From Coxiellaceae bacterium (GTDB lineage: Bacteria > Pseudomonadota > Gammaproteobacteria > Coxiellales > Coxiellaceae), in contig JAUXWQ010000030.1 in NCBI GenBank assembly GCA_030680235.1, forward strand, positions 1 to 64,000: a stretch of 64,000 nt of DNA, read 5' to 3'. Numbering within the stretch: position 1 is the first letter of the stretch; every line of letters begins with the position of its first letter. This document shows positions 1 to 7,865 of the stretch, piece after piece. The notes under the pieces were generated by a model that made no database searches, was not told the DNA's origin, and saw only the letters and a list, made by a program, of their open reading frames with translations. Both the position numbers and the translations under genes were made by a program.

Positions 1-345
1 ATGTTTTACCGAATGTTGGAAAACTGGAGACTTTAGCGCAACTGCCTGATCGGAAAAATTTTCAATTAATTCGGGGAAGCGAGGTGATTTGCGAGGTCCA
101 AAACATGGGGAACGCATTTGGGTGAATTTGGACACCCTAGTATTAATCCTTTGAATAGACATACTTTATGGAATCATTTTATCGCAAGTATAAATAACCC
201 TGATGTTAATTCTAATTTTGTAATTCACGGTAAAAATGCTGTTAAAGACAAGATAGGAAATAATATATTCAATAAAGAAGAAGTTACGCCGCAACTGAAA
301 AAGGTTGTAGAATGGTATGCGAAAAAAACAAGCTGTCATGTTTGA
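1..345 (+). pseudogene. Broken ORF of unknown function, left-truncated by the window edge
   Basis: Two open stretches in different frames abut. One runs from the window edge to a TGA at 123-125 and ends ...EVQNMGNAFG. The other is open from about 118 and ends at 343-345, reading GEFGHPSINPLNRH onward. Dropping one G in the TTTGGG run at 117-122 would join them into one continuous protein, so a one-base frameshift is likely. The first frame has no start in view because it continues off the left edge. I recognise no domain. A genuine short gene starting with TTG at 118 is the alternative. It lies at the left of the mobile region, upstream of the AlpA-like gene. Confidence 0.4.
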
Positions 346-515
346 TGCGCTGAAACGAGGATAATCGACATGTTTATTTTATAAGTTAAATTCCCATGCG
401 GTTCAAAATTTACCCAGTAAATCTGAAAAATCCTAATAATCTGAAAAATTAACGATACTAATTGTTATTTATGTGACCTTGTTTGTTATCAAGTTAAACA
501 ACGTGGGGTAGCAAA

Positions 516-698
516 ATGACATGCGCAATCAAACCAGAATTTTTATTCATTAAAGACATTGAGCAATTGCTGAGGCGTAACAGGTTGACCCTTCGACGTA
601 TGTGGTATCGAGGAGAGTTTCCTGAGCCGACTGGTCGAATCAATAATCGTTTGTATTGGAAAGCCGATGTAATTGAGCAATGGATCGAGAGCAAATAA
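516..698 (+). CDS. AlpA-family helix-turn-helix regulator
   Basis: A 60-residue protein that matches the AlpA/MerR-like winged helix family of phage and satellite regulators. These usually switch on excision or replication genes. The sequence shows FIKDIEQLLRRNRLTLRRMW (recognition helix region), then a basic turn and the family-typical ending LYWKADVIEQWIES. A purine-rich site (GTGGGGT) lies just upstream of the ATG. The next gene follows within about 15 bases. Its position ahead of a primase gene is the classic layout of P4-like satellites and small integrative elements. Family assignment is firm; the regulated target is inferred. Confidence 0.85.
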   Translation: MTCAIKPEFLFIKDIEQLLRRNRLTLRRMWYRGEFPEPTGRINNRLYWKADVIEQWIESK

Positions 699-712
699 GC
701 AAGGGGGATTTT

Positions 713-937
713 ATGGTTGTAAAAAAAGAAACCCCTCTTGCATCTGTAAATGTAAAAGGGATAAGCAATGAAATTTCGCATGCTCATTTTACTAAATCGC
801 TACGTGATTGGCTAATAAAAAATAGTGTTGCAGCAGTAGATTTAAAAAACTATTTGGTAGCGGCCGGATCTGATGGAACTTTGCCACGAAAACAGTGTGC
901 CTGGTTGATACAGATATTAAATCTGAGTGGGGTGTAA
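713..937 (+). CDS. Small hypothetical protein of the mobile element
   Basis: A 74-residue protein of unknown function between the AlpA-like regulator and the primase. An in-frame ATG exists at 680, but AAGGGGGAT precedes the ATG at 713 at good spacing, so 713 is preferred. The sequence has a basic start (MVVKKE) and a C-terminal amphipathic part (RKQCAWLIQILNLSG). No transmembrane segment or known motif is seen. The stop lies 5 bases before the ATG of the primase gene, so the three genes are probably co-transcribed. A role in replication or excision is guessed from position only. Confidence 0.6.
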   Translation: MVVKKETPLASVNVKGISNEISHAHFTKSLRDWLIKNSVAAVDLKNYLVAAGSDGTLPRKQCAWLIQILNLSGV

Positions 938-942
938 ATAAA

Positions 943-3327
943 ATGGACTTTCAAAAAATGTTAAGTGACAGCATGTCTCATCACAGCATCATTACCAATG
1001 AGACAATTATTGCGGATGGTAGGCTTCGTAGGTTCCATGTTCAAGGTGATAAAACTGGCTCTAAAGATGGCTTTTACGCCTTGCATTGCACAGATGGTGT
1101 TTATTCTGGGATGTATGGTTCATGGCGTGTTAATAATGGCGAACAAATTAATTTTTGCTCAAAGCTTAAAGAAGACTTCACGCTTGAAGAGCGCAAAGCA
1201 CACATAGAGAGTATTAATAAATCAAAGTCGCTTTTTGAAGAAGAGAAAAAGCATCGTCAGAATGAAGCCAAAGTAACAGCAAAGCGCATCTGGGGTGAAT
1301 CAAAGCCCGCTGACGTGAGTCATCCATATCTAATTAAAAAACAAATTAAGGCGTTTAGATTACGTTGTGATTCTGACAATAGATTGATTGTTCCGCTTTA
1401 TGGAATTGATAATCAATTACATTCGCTGCAATTTATTTCAGTAGATGGCGATAAAAGATTTTTGCTAGGCGGTGCTGTAACAGGTAATTACTTTCCTATT
1501 GGAAATGATAAAACGCCAAAAGACAGAATTTATATTGGCGAGGGAGTAGCTACTTGCATAACGATTCATGAAGTCACTGGTTGTGCCGTTGCCTGTGCGT
1601 TTAACTGCGGAAATTTGCTTCCTGTTGCACAAATAATGCGAACTAAATATCCAGATGCGGAAGTTATTTTGGCTGCTGACAACGATATTTACACGCCAAA
1701 TAACCCTGGTTTAAGTAAGGCGAAAGAAGCGGCTAACGCAGTTAATGCCAAGCTTATATATCCTGATTTCACAAATATTGATACATCAACCAGGCCAACT
1801 GACTTTAATGATTTGATGTGTCTTGCTGGAATTGAAGATGTCAAAAAGCAATTAGAGGTCGCTATTGTAAAAGTTGAGACGGCTGGAAGTTTGCCAAAGT
1901 CACTACCTGATTCAGCAACAAGTGTAATGCCTTTTGACATTGAAATGCTGCCAAAATCAATTTCTGATTACGTGATTGATGTTGCGGAACGTCAACAATG
2001 CCCGATAGATTTTGTGGCGGTTACCGCGCTTTGTGCTTTATCCGCGGTGCTTGGGCGAAAAATCTTAATTTGTCCAAAGCAAAATGATGATTGGACGATA
2101 ACACCTAATCTTTGGGGTGCAATTATTGGGCGGCCATCTGCAATGAAAAGTCCCGCAATGAAAGCTGCGTTAGAACCACTGAAGTCTATCGAATCTGATG
2201 CTGCAAAGCAATATGAGCTTGCAAAGCAGGATTATGAAACAACCAAGGAATTGTTGGAGCTTGGCAAAGCATCTGCAAAGGAAGAGGCAAGAAAGCAATT
2301 AAAAGCTAAAAAAACTGAAGAAGCGAAAGCAACTTTAACCGCTGCAAATTTCATTGAGCCACCGCCTACACGCAAACGACTTATAATCAATGACTCTACG
2401 GTCGAGAAGTTTGGCGAGCTATTGAACGAAAACCCAAACGGGCTATTACTTGTTCGAGATGAATTGTCGGGCTGGCTATCCAAACTCGCGAAGGAAGAGT
2501 ATCAATCTGATCGCGCATTTTATTTGGAGTGCTTCGATGGTAATGGGCACTTTATTTATGATCGTATTGGTCGCGGTACGATTGACATAAAAAATACAAC
2601 ACTTTCAATCATTGGTGGTATTCAACCTAGTAAAATAATCCCATTGGTACGTAGTGCAATTAAAGGCACAGCGGATGATGGATTGGTTCAAAGATTACAG
2701 CTCGCTGTATGGCCAGATGATAATAAAAACTGGGCGTGGGTTGATCGAGCTCCCAATACAGAAGCGAAAAACAATTATCACCGCGTTTTTGAATCATTGA
2801 ATAATTTGAATCCTGAAGCGGCTGATGGTGGCCAAAAGTGTTTACGTTTTACACGCGAGGCACAGGTTTTATTTATTCAATGGATGGAAGAAAATCAAAA
2901 AAAAGCTCGAGCTGATGAAATACACCCTGCACTTGAAAGTTGTTTGTTAAAGCTCCCAAAAACTGTTGCTTCAATAGCGCTGTTATTGCAGATAGTAGAC
3001 GACACTCAGTCTGTTGCTGTAGATGATACAGCAATGATTAGAGCATTATCTTGGGCGAGGTATTTAATAACGCATGCTGAACGTTTATACAATGCTACCA
3101 ATCAAGATTTAGTCAATGCGCATCTAATATTGGAGCGCTTAAATAAATTGAATGATGAGTTTTCTGTGCGTGACGTCCTGCGCAAAGGATGGGCAGGTTT
3201 AAGCGATCTTGAAACGATACGGGGGGCATTGGAGTATCTCGTCGATTATAAGCATTTAACTGTAACTGTGAAGTCTGCAACATCGTCGGGTGGGAGACCA
3301 ACCACTTATTATAGGAAAACAAGTTAG
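943..3327 (+). CDS. Toprim/DUF3987 primase-helicase of an integrative element
   Basis: A 794-residue replication protein. The N-terminal half carries a Toprim-like primase region: IYIGEGVAT near residue 196 (catalytic Glu), AADND near 245 (acidic pair), and TRPTDFNDL. The C-terminal half matches DUF3987, a P-loop module with a Walker A-like GRPSAMKS near residue 395 and the acidic LLLVRDELSGWL near 500. Such proteins start replication of satellites, plasmids and integrative elements. A GTG at 895 would add 16 residues, but GGGGTG upstream of the ATG at 943 favours the shorter form. The frame is intact, so the element may still replicate. Family assignment is confident; primase activity is inferred from the motifs. 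Confidence 0.85.
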   Translation: MDFQKMLSDSMSHHSIITNETIIADGRLRRFHVQGDKTGSKDGFYALHCTDGVYSGMYGSWRVNNGEQINFCSKLKEDFTLEERKAHIESINKSKSLFEEEKKHRQNEAKVTAKRIWGESKPADVSHPYLIKKQIKAFRLRCDSDNRLIVPLYGIDNQLHSLQFISVDGDKRFLLGGAVTGNYFPIGNDKTPKDRIYIGEGVATCITIHEVTGCAVACAFNCGNLLPVAQIMRTKYPDAEVILAADNDIYTPNNPGLSKAKEAANAVNAKLIYPDFTNIDTSTRPTDFNDLMCLAGIEDVKKQLEVAIVKVETAGSLPKSLPDSATSVMPFDIEMLPKSISDYVIDVAERQQCPIDFVAVTALCALSAVLGRKILICPKQNDDWTITPNLWGAIIGRPSAMKSPAMKAALEPLKSIESDAAKQYELAKQDYETTKELLELGKASAKEEARKQLKAKKTEEAKATLTAANFIEPPPTRKRLIINDSTVEKFGELLNENPNGLLLVRDELSGWLSKLAKEEYQSDRAFYLECFDGNGHFIYDRIGRGTIDIKNTTLSIIGGIQPSKIIPLVRSAIKGTADDGLVQRLQLAVWPDDNKNWAWVDRAPNTEAKNNYHRVFESLNNLNPEAADGGQKCLRFTREAQVLFIQWMEENQKKARADEIHPALESCLLKLPKTVASIALLLQIVDDTQSVAVDDTAMIRALSWARYLITHAERLYNATNQDLVNAHLILERLNKLNDEFSVRDVLRKGWAGLSDLETIRGALEYLVDYKHLTVTVKSATSSGGRPTTYYRKTS

Positions 3328-3355
3328 TGAGAGAATGAAAAAGCACCAAAGACGA

Positions 3356-3398
3356 ACCGCCAAAACCGACGAAACTAGGTTTTGTCAGTTTTGGCGGT
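3356..3398. repeat. Inverted repeat after the primase gene (hairpin or origin-like)
   Basis: ACCGCCAAAACCGAC at 3356-3370 is repeated inverted as GTCAGTTTTGGCGGT at 3384-3398, with 14 of 15 positions pairing. A second nested pair, CAAAACC with GGTTTTG, can form an alternative stem. No T-run follows, so it is not a textbook intrinsic terminator. It sits 29 bases after the primase stop and could be a transcript-end hairpin or a binding or origin site. Confidence 0.6.
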
Positions 3399-3540
3399 AC
3401 TGTTTTAGCGCTTTTGGAAGTAAGGGAATAAAAAAACACATATTAATGACGCATGCCTTCGACTTGATATTGTCACAATTAATTAATACCGGGAAAGTAA
3501 GATCTCTAACGAATTAAATACATTTTTTATGGAGAATTTC

Positions 3541-4020
3541 ATGACAACAGAAATAGCCCCTAATTTATCTGATGGTGTGTCGCTATCCATCAAGCTTGAT
3601 GAAAGTAAGGAGAAATTAAATGATCATGTGTTTCTCCTTAGTGCGGTGGCAAATAATAAATTTCCAGATCCTGATTTTAATAGGAAAGAATCGATGGATG
3701 AGAGTGAGCAATTTATTGACGCTATGGGCGCAGAGGGGTGCGTGCAAAAAATGCTTGCAGCGCAAATGCTGTCTATTCATCGGATGCAGCAGATATCAGT
3801 TAATGAGTCATTGTCTTCAAGGAACAATGCGAATAAACAGTACTACACCAATGCGGTGGTTAAGCTTTCCAATGCGTTTGTCCAACAGGCCTCTTTGCTT
3901 GCTAAGTTGCAAGGTCATAGCAATCAAAAAATAATTGTGGAGCATGTCGATGTTCATAGTGGTGGTCAAGCTATTGTTGGTAATGTTTTGGGTGTTAAGG
4001 GGTCTCAGGATAAAAAATGA
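3541..4020 (+). CDS. Hypothetical protein paired with the HGG-motif protein
   Basis: A 159-residue soluble protein with no motif I can name with certainty. It is acidic at the N-terminus and rich in helix formers, and its central part (CVQKMLAAQMLSIHRMQQ) is probably helical. An ATG lies at 3529, but GGAG between the two ATGs points to 3541. The gene overlaps the next one in an ATGA, so the two are translationally coupled. Pairs of this kind occur in prophages and integrative elements, which suggests a packaging or element-maintenance role; that is inference. Confidence 0.6.
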   Translation: MTTEIAPNLSDGVSLSIKLDESKEKLNDHVFLLSAVANNKFPDPDFNRKESMDESEQFIDAMGAEGCVQKMLAAQMLSIHRMQQISVNESLSSRNNANKQYYTNAVVKLSNAFVQQASLLAKLQGHSNQKIIVEHVDVHSGGQAIVGNVLGVKGSQDKK

Positions 4021-4295
4021 AAACGACCTCTTGTACCGAGCTAAAACAGTATGCTTTTGATAATGCGCCGAGGTGTGGTGCGAAAACCAAACGAAGAAAT
4101 GGCGCTCCTTGTATGGCGCCTGCTGTGCGAGGCAAGCAACGCTGTCGTATTCATGGGGGTAGTAAAGGAAGTGGCGCTAAGCTAGGGAACGTCAACGCAT
4201 TGAAGCATGGCTTTACGACCAAGCAGTCAAAAAACATAAGAAAAGAGATTAAAAAATGTCTTACTTTTAAAGTTCATGACAGTCCTTTGTCATGA
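4017..4295 (+). CDS. HGGxSTG-like small basic protein
   Basis: A 92-residue basic protein. It shows a Cys-rich N-terminal part (PRCGAKTKRRNGAPC), then RCRIHGGSKGSGAKLGN and NALKHGFTT. This is the HGG...NALKHG signature of small phage- and element-associated proteins found near terminase or replication genes. The two Cys near 20 and 32, another at 43 and the following His could bind a metal. It overlaps the upstream gene by 4 bases. The exact function is not known for the family. Confidence 0.75.
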   Translation: MKTTSCTELKQYAFDNAPRCGAKTKRRNGAPCMAPAVRGKQRCRIHGGSKGSGAKLGNVNALKHGFTTKQSKNIRKEIKKCLTFKVHDSPLS

Positions 4296-4374
4296 GAAGG
4301 GCTCGAACGACTATCTTCTACAGAACCAAAAACTGTTACAGAAAAAAGACGTCCGAATGAGAAACTAATAACGG

Positions 4375-4893
4375 TTAACTCGAATAAATGTTCTCCAAAA
4401 TTATATCGCGAGCAGGATGGACAATGCCCTCATAGCTGGCATCAGTATGACAATAAGAGCCTGACTGAATAAGAAGATTAGCACCCTCTACAACGTCGCC
4501 CTGCATTATTAATTTAACTCCTACTGTACAGCTTGCCGTGGTGCCCGTCGGTTGAGAGTTTTTGTAAACACTGGCTGTATACGTGGTGTAACAATTATAA
4601 GGGAACGCAACAGACTTCGGGTCAATTTTTATTTCATTCTGTGGGTTTGGTGTAGTTGGGTCGGGCGAAGAGGCATTTATATCGATTGTTTTAGGAAATG
4701 AAATCCCCGGGCAGCTGCCTGTATCGCTATCTGTCCATTTTCCAAACTGGGACTGGGTGTTTGGAGCTGAACCTGCTTCTCTTAAAACACTATAGTACTC
4801 GACAAAGTCATTTGATTGGCCTGCAAAAACTGATGCAGGAGCAATGAAGTATAAAAATAAACACAAAATTAAAATATTTTTTAGATTTACCAT
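4375..4893 (-). CDS. Hypothetical exported protein
   Basis: A 172-residue protein with a clear signal peptide: NLKN, a hydrophobic stretch LILCLFLYFIAPA, and an A-x-A-like cleavage site near SVFAG. The mature part is rich in Ser, Thr, Pro and Asn and has five Cys, so disulfide bonding in the periplasm or outside the cell is plausible. No known domain is recognised. It is the last of four minus-strand genes for exported proteins that read against the replication genes, likely cargo of the element. The 31 bases around its start resemble the start region of the gene at 5593-5814. Confidence 0.6.
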   Translation of the reverse strand: MVNLKNILILCLFLYFIAPASVFAGQSNDFVEYYSVLREAGSAPNTQSQFGKWTDSDTGSCPGISFPKTIDINASSPDPTTPNPQNEIKIDPKSVAFPYNCYTTYTASVYKNSQPTGTTASCTVGVKLIMQGDVVEGANLLIQSGSYCHTDASYEGIVHPARDIILENIYSS

Positions 4894-4972
4894 GTTGCAA
4901 TCTCTCTATGTTTCTCATTGTTTGTTGGATTAATACCCTTGTTTTTTGGGGATTTTGTTTACATATGACGAT

Positions 4973-5548
4973 TCATTCCTGGGGTTTAGGCATCATACTT
5001 TTTATGTAATTTGTGATAGCTTGATCGCTTCCGCTGCAATTTCGCCCAGTTAATGTTTTATACCGCGCCTCCTCAGAGATATAATACAATAGACAGGATT
5101 CGAGGTCGTGCTCTGCTAGAGATTTTGCAATTTGAGCATTTTGCGTTAAATCTGGCATTCTATTTTTTTTATATTCATCCGATATGGTAGTCGCATATTG
5201 ATTTGCGTATAAAGAAAATTGGCTTGCTTCAGCCAAAATGCTGTTTTGCAGTCCAAGAAATTCACCTGTATGCACATTACCCACGCCTCGTTTTTCAAAA
5301 AATCCTTTCCACCATGAAAAATTCTCTGGGTGCGTTTTTATTAAATCAATTATTTTTTTATAGTCACCAACTATAAGTAGAGTTAAGAAAATATCATTCG
5401 ATAAGCAAGCTACTTCTTTTTTTAGCGCCGCTTGTTGCTCAGTGCGTTGTTCCGAAATCTGAAGCATAGCGGAATAATAAGAAGTATCTGCTTGCACCGC
5501 TGTATTGAATATTAAAATCAAGAAAACAAAAAATATTTTAATTCTCAT
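4973..5548 (-). CDS. Hypothetical exported protein
   Basis: A 191-residue protein from the ATG at 5548; a TTG at 5563 is a less likely start. The signal peptide reads MRIKIFFVFLILIFNTAVQA with a cleavage site before DTS. The mature part is mostly charged and probably helical, with a few Cys (CLSND, ESCLLY, GRNCSG). No family is recognised. It belongs to the run of minus-strand secreted or lipid-anchored genes in the island. A GAGTG purine tract lies upstream of the chosen start. Confidence 0.6.
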   Translation of the reverse strand: MRIKIFFVFLILIFNTAVQADTSYYSAMLQISEQRTEQQAALKKEVACLSNDIFLTLLIVGDYKKIIDLIKTHPENFSWWKGFFEKRGVGNVHTGEFLGLQNSILAEASQFSLYANQYATTISDEYKKNRMPDLTQNAQIAKSLAEHDLESCLLYYISEEARYKTLTGRNCSGSDQAITNYIKSMMPKPQE

Positions 5549-5592
5549 CTTATCACTCGTCAATTAACTAAAAATTTTATTTTAATGTGAAA

Positions 5593-5814
5593 TTATCCTA
5601 AGAGTTTTGGGTGTCTTTGTGTCAATAGATTATTATGATATGAAAGGCCAGTTCTTTTAGATTCGTATGGATTCATGCTTCTGTGTGGCATGATATAAGT
5701 TCCACTTCTATGAGCGTAGCCTCTTACCATATGTGATGCCAATGTAACGGTAGAGGTTAAAAACATAGAACCTAAAAGCACACACCACATAAAAATATTT
5801 TTTATATTTCTCAT
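5593..5814 (-). CDS. Small hypothetical exported protein
   Basis: A 73-residue protein. The first 27 residues form a signal peptide (MRNIKNIFMW, hydrophobic VLLGSMFL, then TLA before SHM). The mature part is about 46 residues, basic and rich in His, Arg, Tyr and Ser (MPHRSMNPYESKRTG). Secretion is likely; the function is unknown. Its start context is almost the same as that of the gene at 4375-4893, which suggests a duplicated 5' cassette. Confidence 0.5.
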   Translation of the reverse strand: MRNIKNIFMWCVLLGSMFLTSTVTLASHMVRGYAHRSGTYIMPHRSMNPYESKRTGLSYHNNLLTQRHPKLLG

Positions 5815-5865
5815 GTTGCAATACCATTTATTTTTTAATCGGTTACTTAGTTGATATTCACGAAA

Positions 5866-6117
5866 TTATGATAGTCCGGTTGCGAAAAGCCCTGAGTTTG
5901 TGGCTCTGTATGCGTCAGCATCTGCTATATATGCTGCTTTGTATCCGTCACAAGCTGAAATATTTTTAGGATTCTGCTCAAGACAGTGGGTATATAACTC
6001 TTTTTCTTTCATCATTTCATTTCGTGATTTTGCTTGTGCCATAGCGGCTTGGACGTAGCAGCCAGAAAGGAGTGAGCATGTAATGGCAAGCGACGTTAGA
6101 ATTAACAGTTTTTTCAT
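5866..6117 (-). CDS. Small lipoprotein of unknown function
   Basis: An 83-residue protein with a standard lipoprotein signal: MKKLLILTSLAI followed by the lipobox LLSGC, with Cys at residue 20. The mature part is short and charged with two further Cys (YTHCLEQNPKNISACDG), which could form a disulfide. It is the first gene of the minus-strand exported set, with GGAGGTG in the region upstream, and is divergent from the repressor gene at 6386. The space between the two probably holds both promoters. Confidence 0.65.
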   Translation of the reverse strand: MKKLLILTSLAITCSLLSGCYVQAAMAQAKSRNEMMKEKELYTHCLEQNPKNISACDGYKAAYIADADAYRATNSGLFATGLS

Positions 6118-6310
6118 AAAAAAGACCTCGGTTAAATTTAAATTGTTACACCTCCTTTTGTGATTTTCGTAGTCCGTAGTTTTATAAACATTGAAGGATG
6201 AAGTAAATATTTGTCCATCTTCCTGGGTATGGAGTGGATGACTTTATGTGAGTCATCTCAAGACATCCTATAGCTCAGGCGGCACTATACCCCTCTTTTT
6301 AGTAAAAATA

Positions 6311-6357
6311 TAGGATTCCTAAGTATCAAAAAAAATCAAAAACTTAGATTCTCTAAG
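6311..6357. promoter_or_regulatory. Candidate repressor operators upstream of the XRE gene
   Basis: Two short palindromes lie 30-75 bases before the repressor start. TAGGATTCCTA is at 6311-6321 and CTTAGATTCTCTAAG at 6343-6357. They share the GATTC...CTAAG half-site, and they lie between the repressor and the divergent exported-protein genes. Such paired sites fit autoregulation by a Cro/CI-type protein. This is seen in the sequence only; binding is inferred. Confidence 0.4.
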
Positions 6358-6385
6358 CTGGTAAGTAATGTACTTGCGAGCTTAA

Positions 6386-6685
6386 ATGATCGACTCCCCT
6401 ATTCAAAAGAGACTTAAAGAAGCCCGAAAAGCAGCTCGGCTTTCTCAGAAAAACCTGGGGATTGCAGCAGGTATGGATGAGTTTTCTGCAAGCGCGCGCA
6501 TGAATCATTACGAAAAAGGCAGGCATGCCCCTGATTACTCAATGCTAAAACGTATTGGTAGCGTGCTTAAGCTCCCCGTTGCATATTTTTATGCTGACTC
6601 GGATGAATTGGCGCAATGGATAAGGTTGTTTGCCCAAGCAGGGAAGGCTCGGCGAGCTAAGATGTTAAAAGATACGATGCCATAG
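6386..6685 (+). CDS. XRE-family (Cro/CI-type) transcriptional regulator
   Basis: A 99-residue DNA-binding protein. The HTH occupies residues 6-65: IQKRLKEARKAARLSQKNLG, then AAGMDEFSASARMNHYEKG and the family-typical RHAPDYSMLKRIGSVLKLPV. A short C-terminal helical tail follows. It probably represses element genes and may control the divergent exported-protein set, because two palindromes lie just upstream. It is the only intact regulator on this side of the island. Family certain; targets inferred. Confidence 0.85.
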   Translation: MIDSPIQKRLKEARKAARLSQKNLGIAAGMDEFSASARMNHYEKGRHAPDYSMLKRIGSVLKLPVAYFYADSDELAQWIRLFAQAGKARRAKMLKDTMP

Positions 6686-6689
6686 GTAA

Positions 6690-6830
6690 GCCAAAATTAG
6701 ATGGGGTGTGTGGTCTTGAGCGTGTAGAGTGAGCAACATAGCAGCGCTTAATATCATTCGCATTGTCAAAGCGCTCAAAGTTGAAGTGGGCGAGTTATTC
6801 CCAGCTATTCGCGGCCTTTCTGTTGAGTAA
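6690..6830 (+). pseudogene. Frameshifted remnant of a second XRE regulator
   Basis: The frame from 6729 to the TAA at 6828-6830 reads NIAALNIIRIVKALKVEVGE plus LFPAI. This is the last helix and tail of a standard XRE protein (usually NISLxNIxRIAxALKVxxGELF). Just upstream in another frame is GLERVE, matching the usual VERGERN. The two halves are out of frame and the front of the HTH is missing. It is a decayed repressor gene between the island and the tRNA. Confidence 0.65.
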
Positions 6831-6971
6831 TTTTAAATCAAACAAATCGAATATTTTTTGATCAAATAAAATTAAGTGTACCCAATGTTGTACCCAAATG
6901 ATTTTTTTCAGAAAAAAACAGCGAGAAATACAGCTTGAAAATCGGATCTAACTACTTGAATCTAAACAAGA

Positions 6972-7044
6972 AGCTGGCGAAAGGATTTGAACCCTCGACC
7001 CGCTGATTACAAATCAGCTGCTCTACCAACTGAGCTACGCCAGC
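6972..7044 (-). tRNA. tRNA-Thr (anticodon UGU)
   Basis: Read on the minus strand, the acceptor pair is GCTGGCG/CGCCAGC. The D-arm is GCTCAGTTGGTAGAGC, the anticodon arm is GCTGA-TTTGTAA-TCAGC (anticodon TGT, reading ACA), and the T-arm contains GGGTTCAAATCC. CCA is not encoded. The 3' end faces the mobile-element region, a typical integration target. Confidence 0.95.
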
Positions 7045-7086
7045 GTTAAGATGGTGCATAATATATAAAACTTTGGTGGGATGCAA

Positions 7087-7836
7087 ATGTTTGAATCACT
7101 TTTTTCTGAATTATCGCTACAAGCTCAATTTGTACATCTATGGTTGTCTTATTTGTCGCCTGTAAGAGATCATGATGGGCATCTTGAAGCGTGTCTATCA
7201 GAAGCGGAAGTCGCGCATGCCGATCGGTTTATTAAAGAATCAGACCGACAAAAATACATCGCAGGCAGAGTGATCGTGAGAAATCTACTTGCGCGGTATT
7301 TGGGCCATTCCCCAGAAGAAATTGTTTTTTTGACAGGCACTCATGGCAAGCCTTATTTAAAAAATTTCCCGCTCCATTTTAATTTCTCTCATGTAGGGGA
7401 TTATTTGTTGTTGGGTGTAACACGTGATCAGGCAATAGGCGTTGATATTGAACATCATCGAGACAGTAAAGATCACATGGAAATTGCGAAGCGTTTTTTT
7501 GCGCCATCAGAATATGCGCAATTGATCGCACAGCCCGTATTAGCGCAGACAAGATACTTCTATCAATATTGGACGCTGAAAGAAGCATTTATTAAAGCAA
7601 CAGGGCAAGGCTTGTCTTTTGGCTTGTCTAACTTTGAAGTGTCAGTTGCAGAGCAAATTCTCCTTGATCCTCCTTTTTCGACGGGGAGGGGGAATTGTTT
7701 GTTATCTGTGCATGGCGATGTTGCTGCTGTCAAAGATTGGACATTACAATCTGTTATATTTCCAGAATTACCCAATTATTTTGGTGCATTTTGCGTAGAA
7801 GGGCAGTGTAACGGAGTGAAATTCTATGTATATTAA
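7087..7836 (+). CDS. 4'-phosphopantetheinyl transferase (Sfp/AcpT type)
   Basis: About 249 residues. It moves the phosphopantetheine arm of CoA onto carrier proteins. Seen are [14 protein letters not shown], the metal-binding GVDIE and the helix motif [18 protein letters not shown]. These are the hallmarks of the Sfp-like family rather than AcpS. Two ATGs occur (7081, 7087); GGTGGG is better spaced for 7087. The stop overlaps the in-frame ATG at 7836 just ahead of parC, so the two may share a transcript. Whether the partner is fatty-acid ACP or a peptide/polyketide carrier cannot be read here; no such carrier gene is in the window. Confidence 0.85.
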   Translation: MFESLFSELSLQAQFVHLWLSYLSPVRDHDGHLEACLSEAEVAHADRFIKESDRQKYIAGRVIVRNLLARYLGHSPEEIVFLTGTHGKPYLKNFPLHFNFSHVGDYLLLGVTRDQAIGVDIEHHRDSKDHMEIAKRFFAPSEYAQLIAQPVLAQTRYFYQYWTLKEAFIKATGQGLSFGLSNFEVSVAEQILLDPPFSTGRGNCLLSVHGDVAAVKDWTLQSVIFPELPNYFGAFCVEGQCNGVKFYVY

Positions 7837-7865
7837 TGCCTAAAATTAAACGGAAAGAGTTTATT

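Noticed and set aside
3290-3517. 75-codon open frame after the primase gene
   Set aside because: It starts with GTG inside the primase gene, runs through the palindrome, and has no ribosome site or recognisable protein features.
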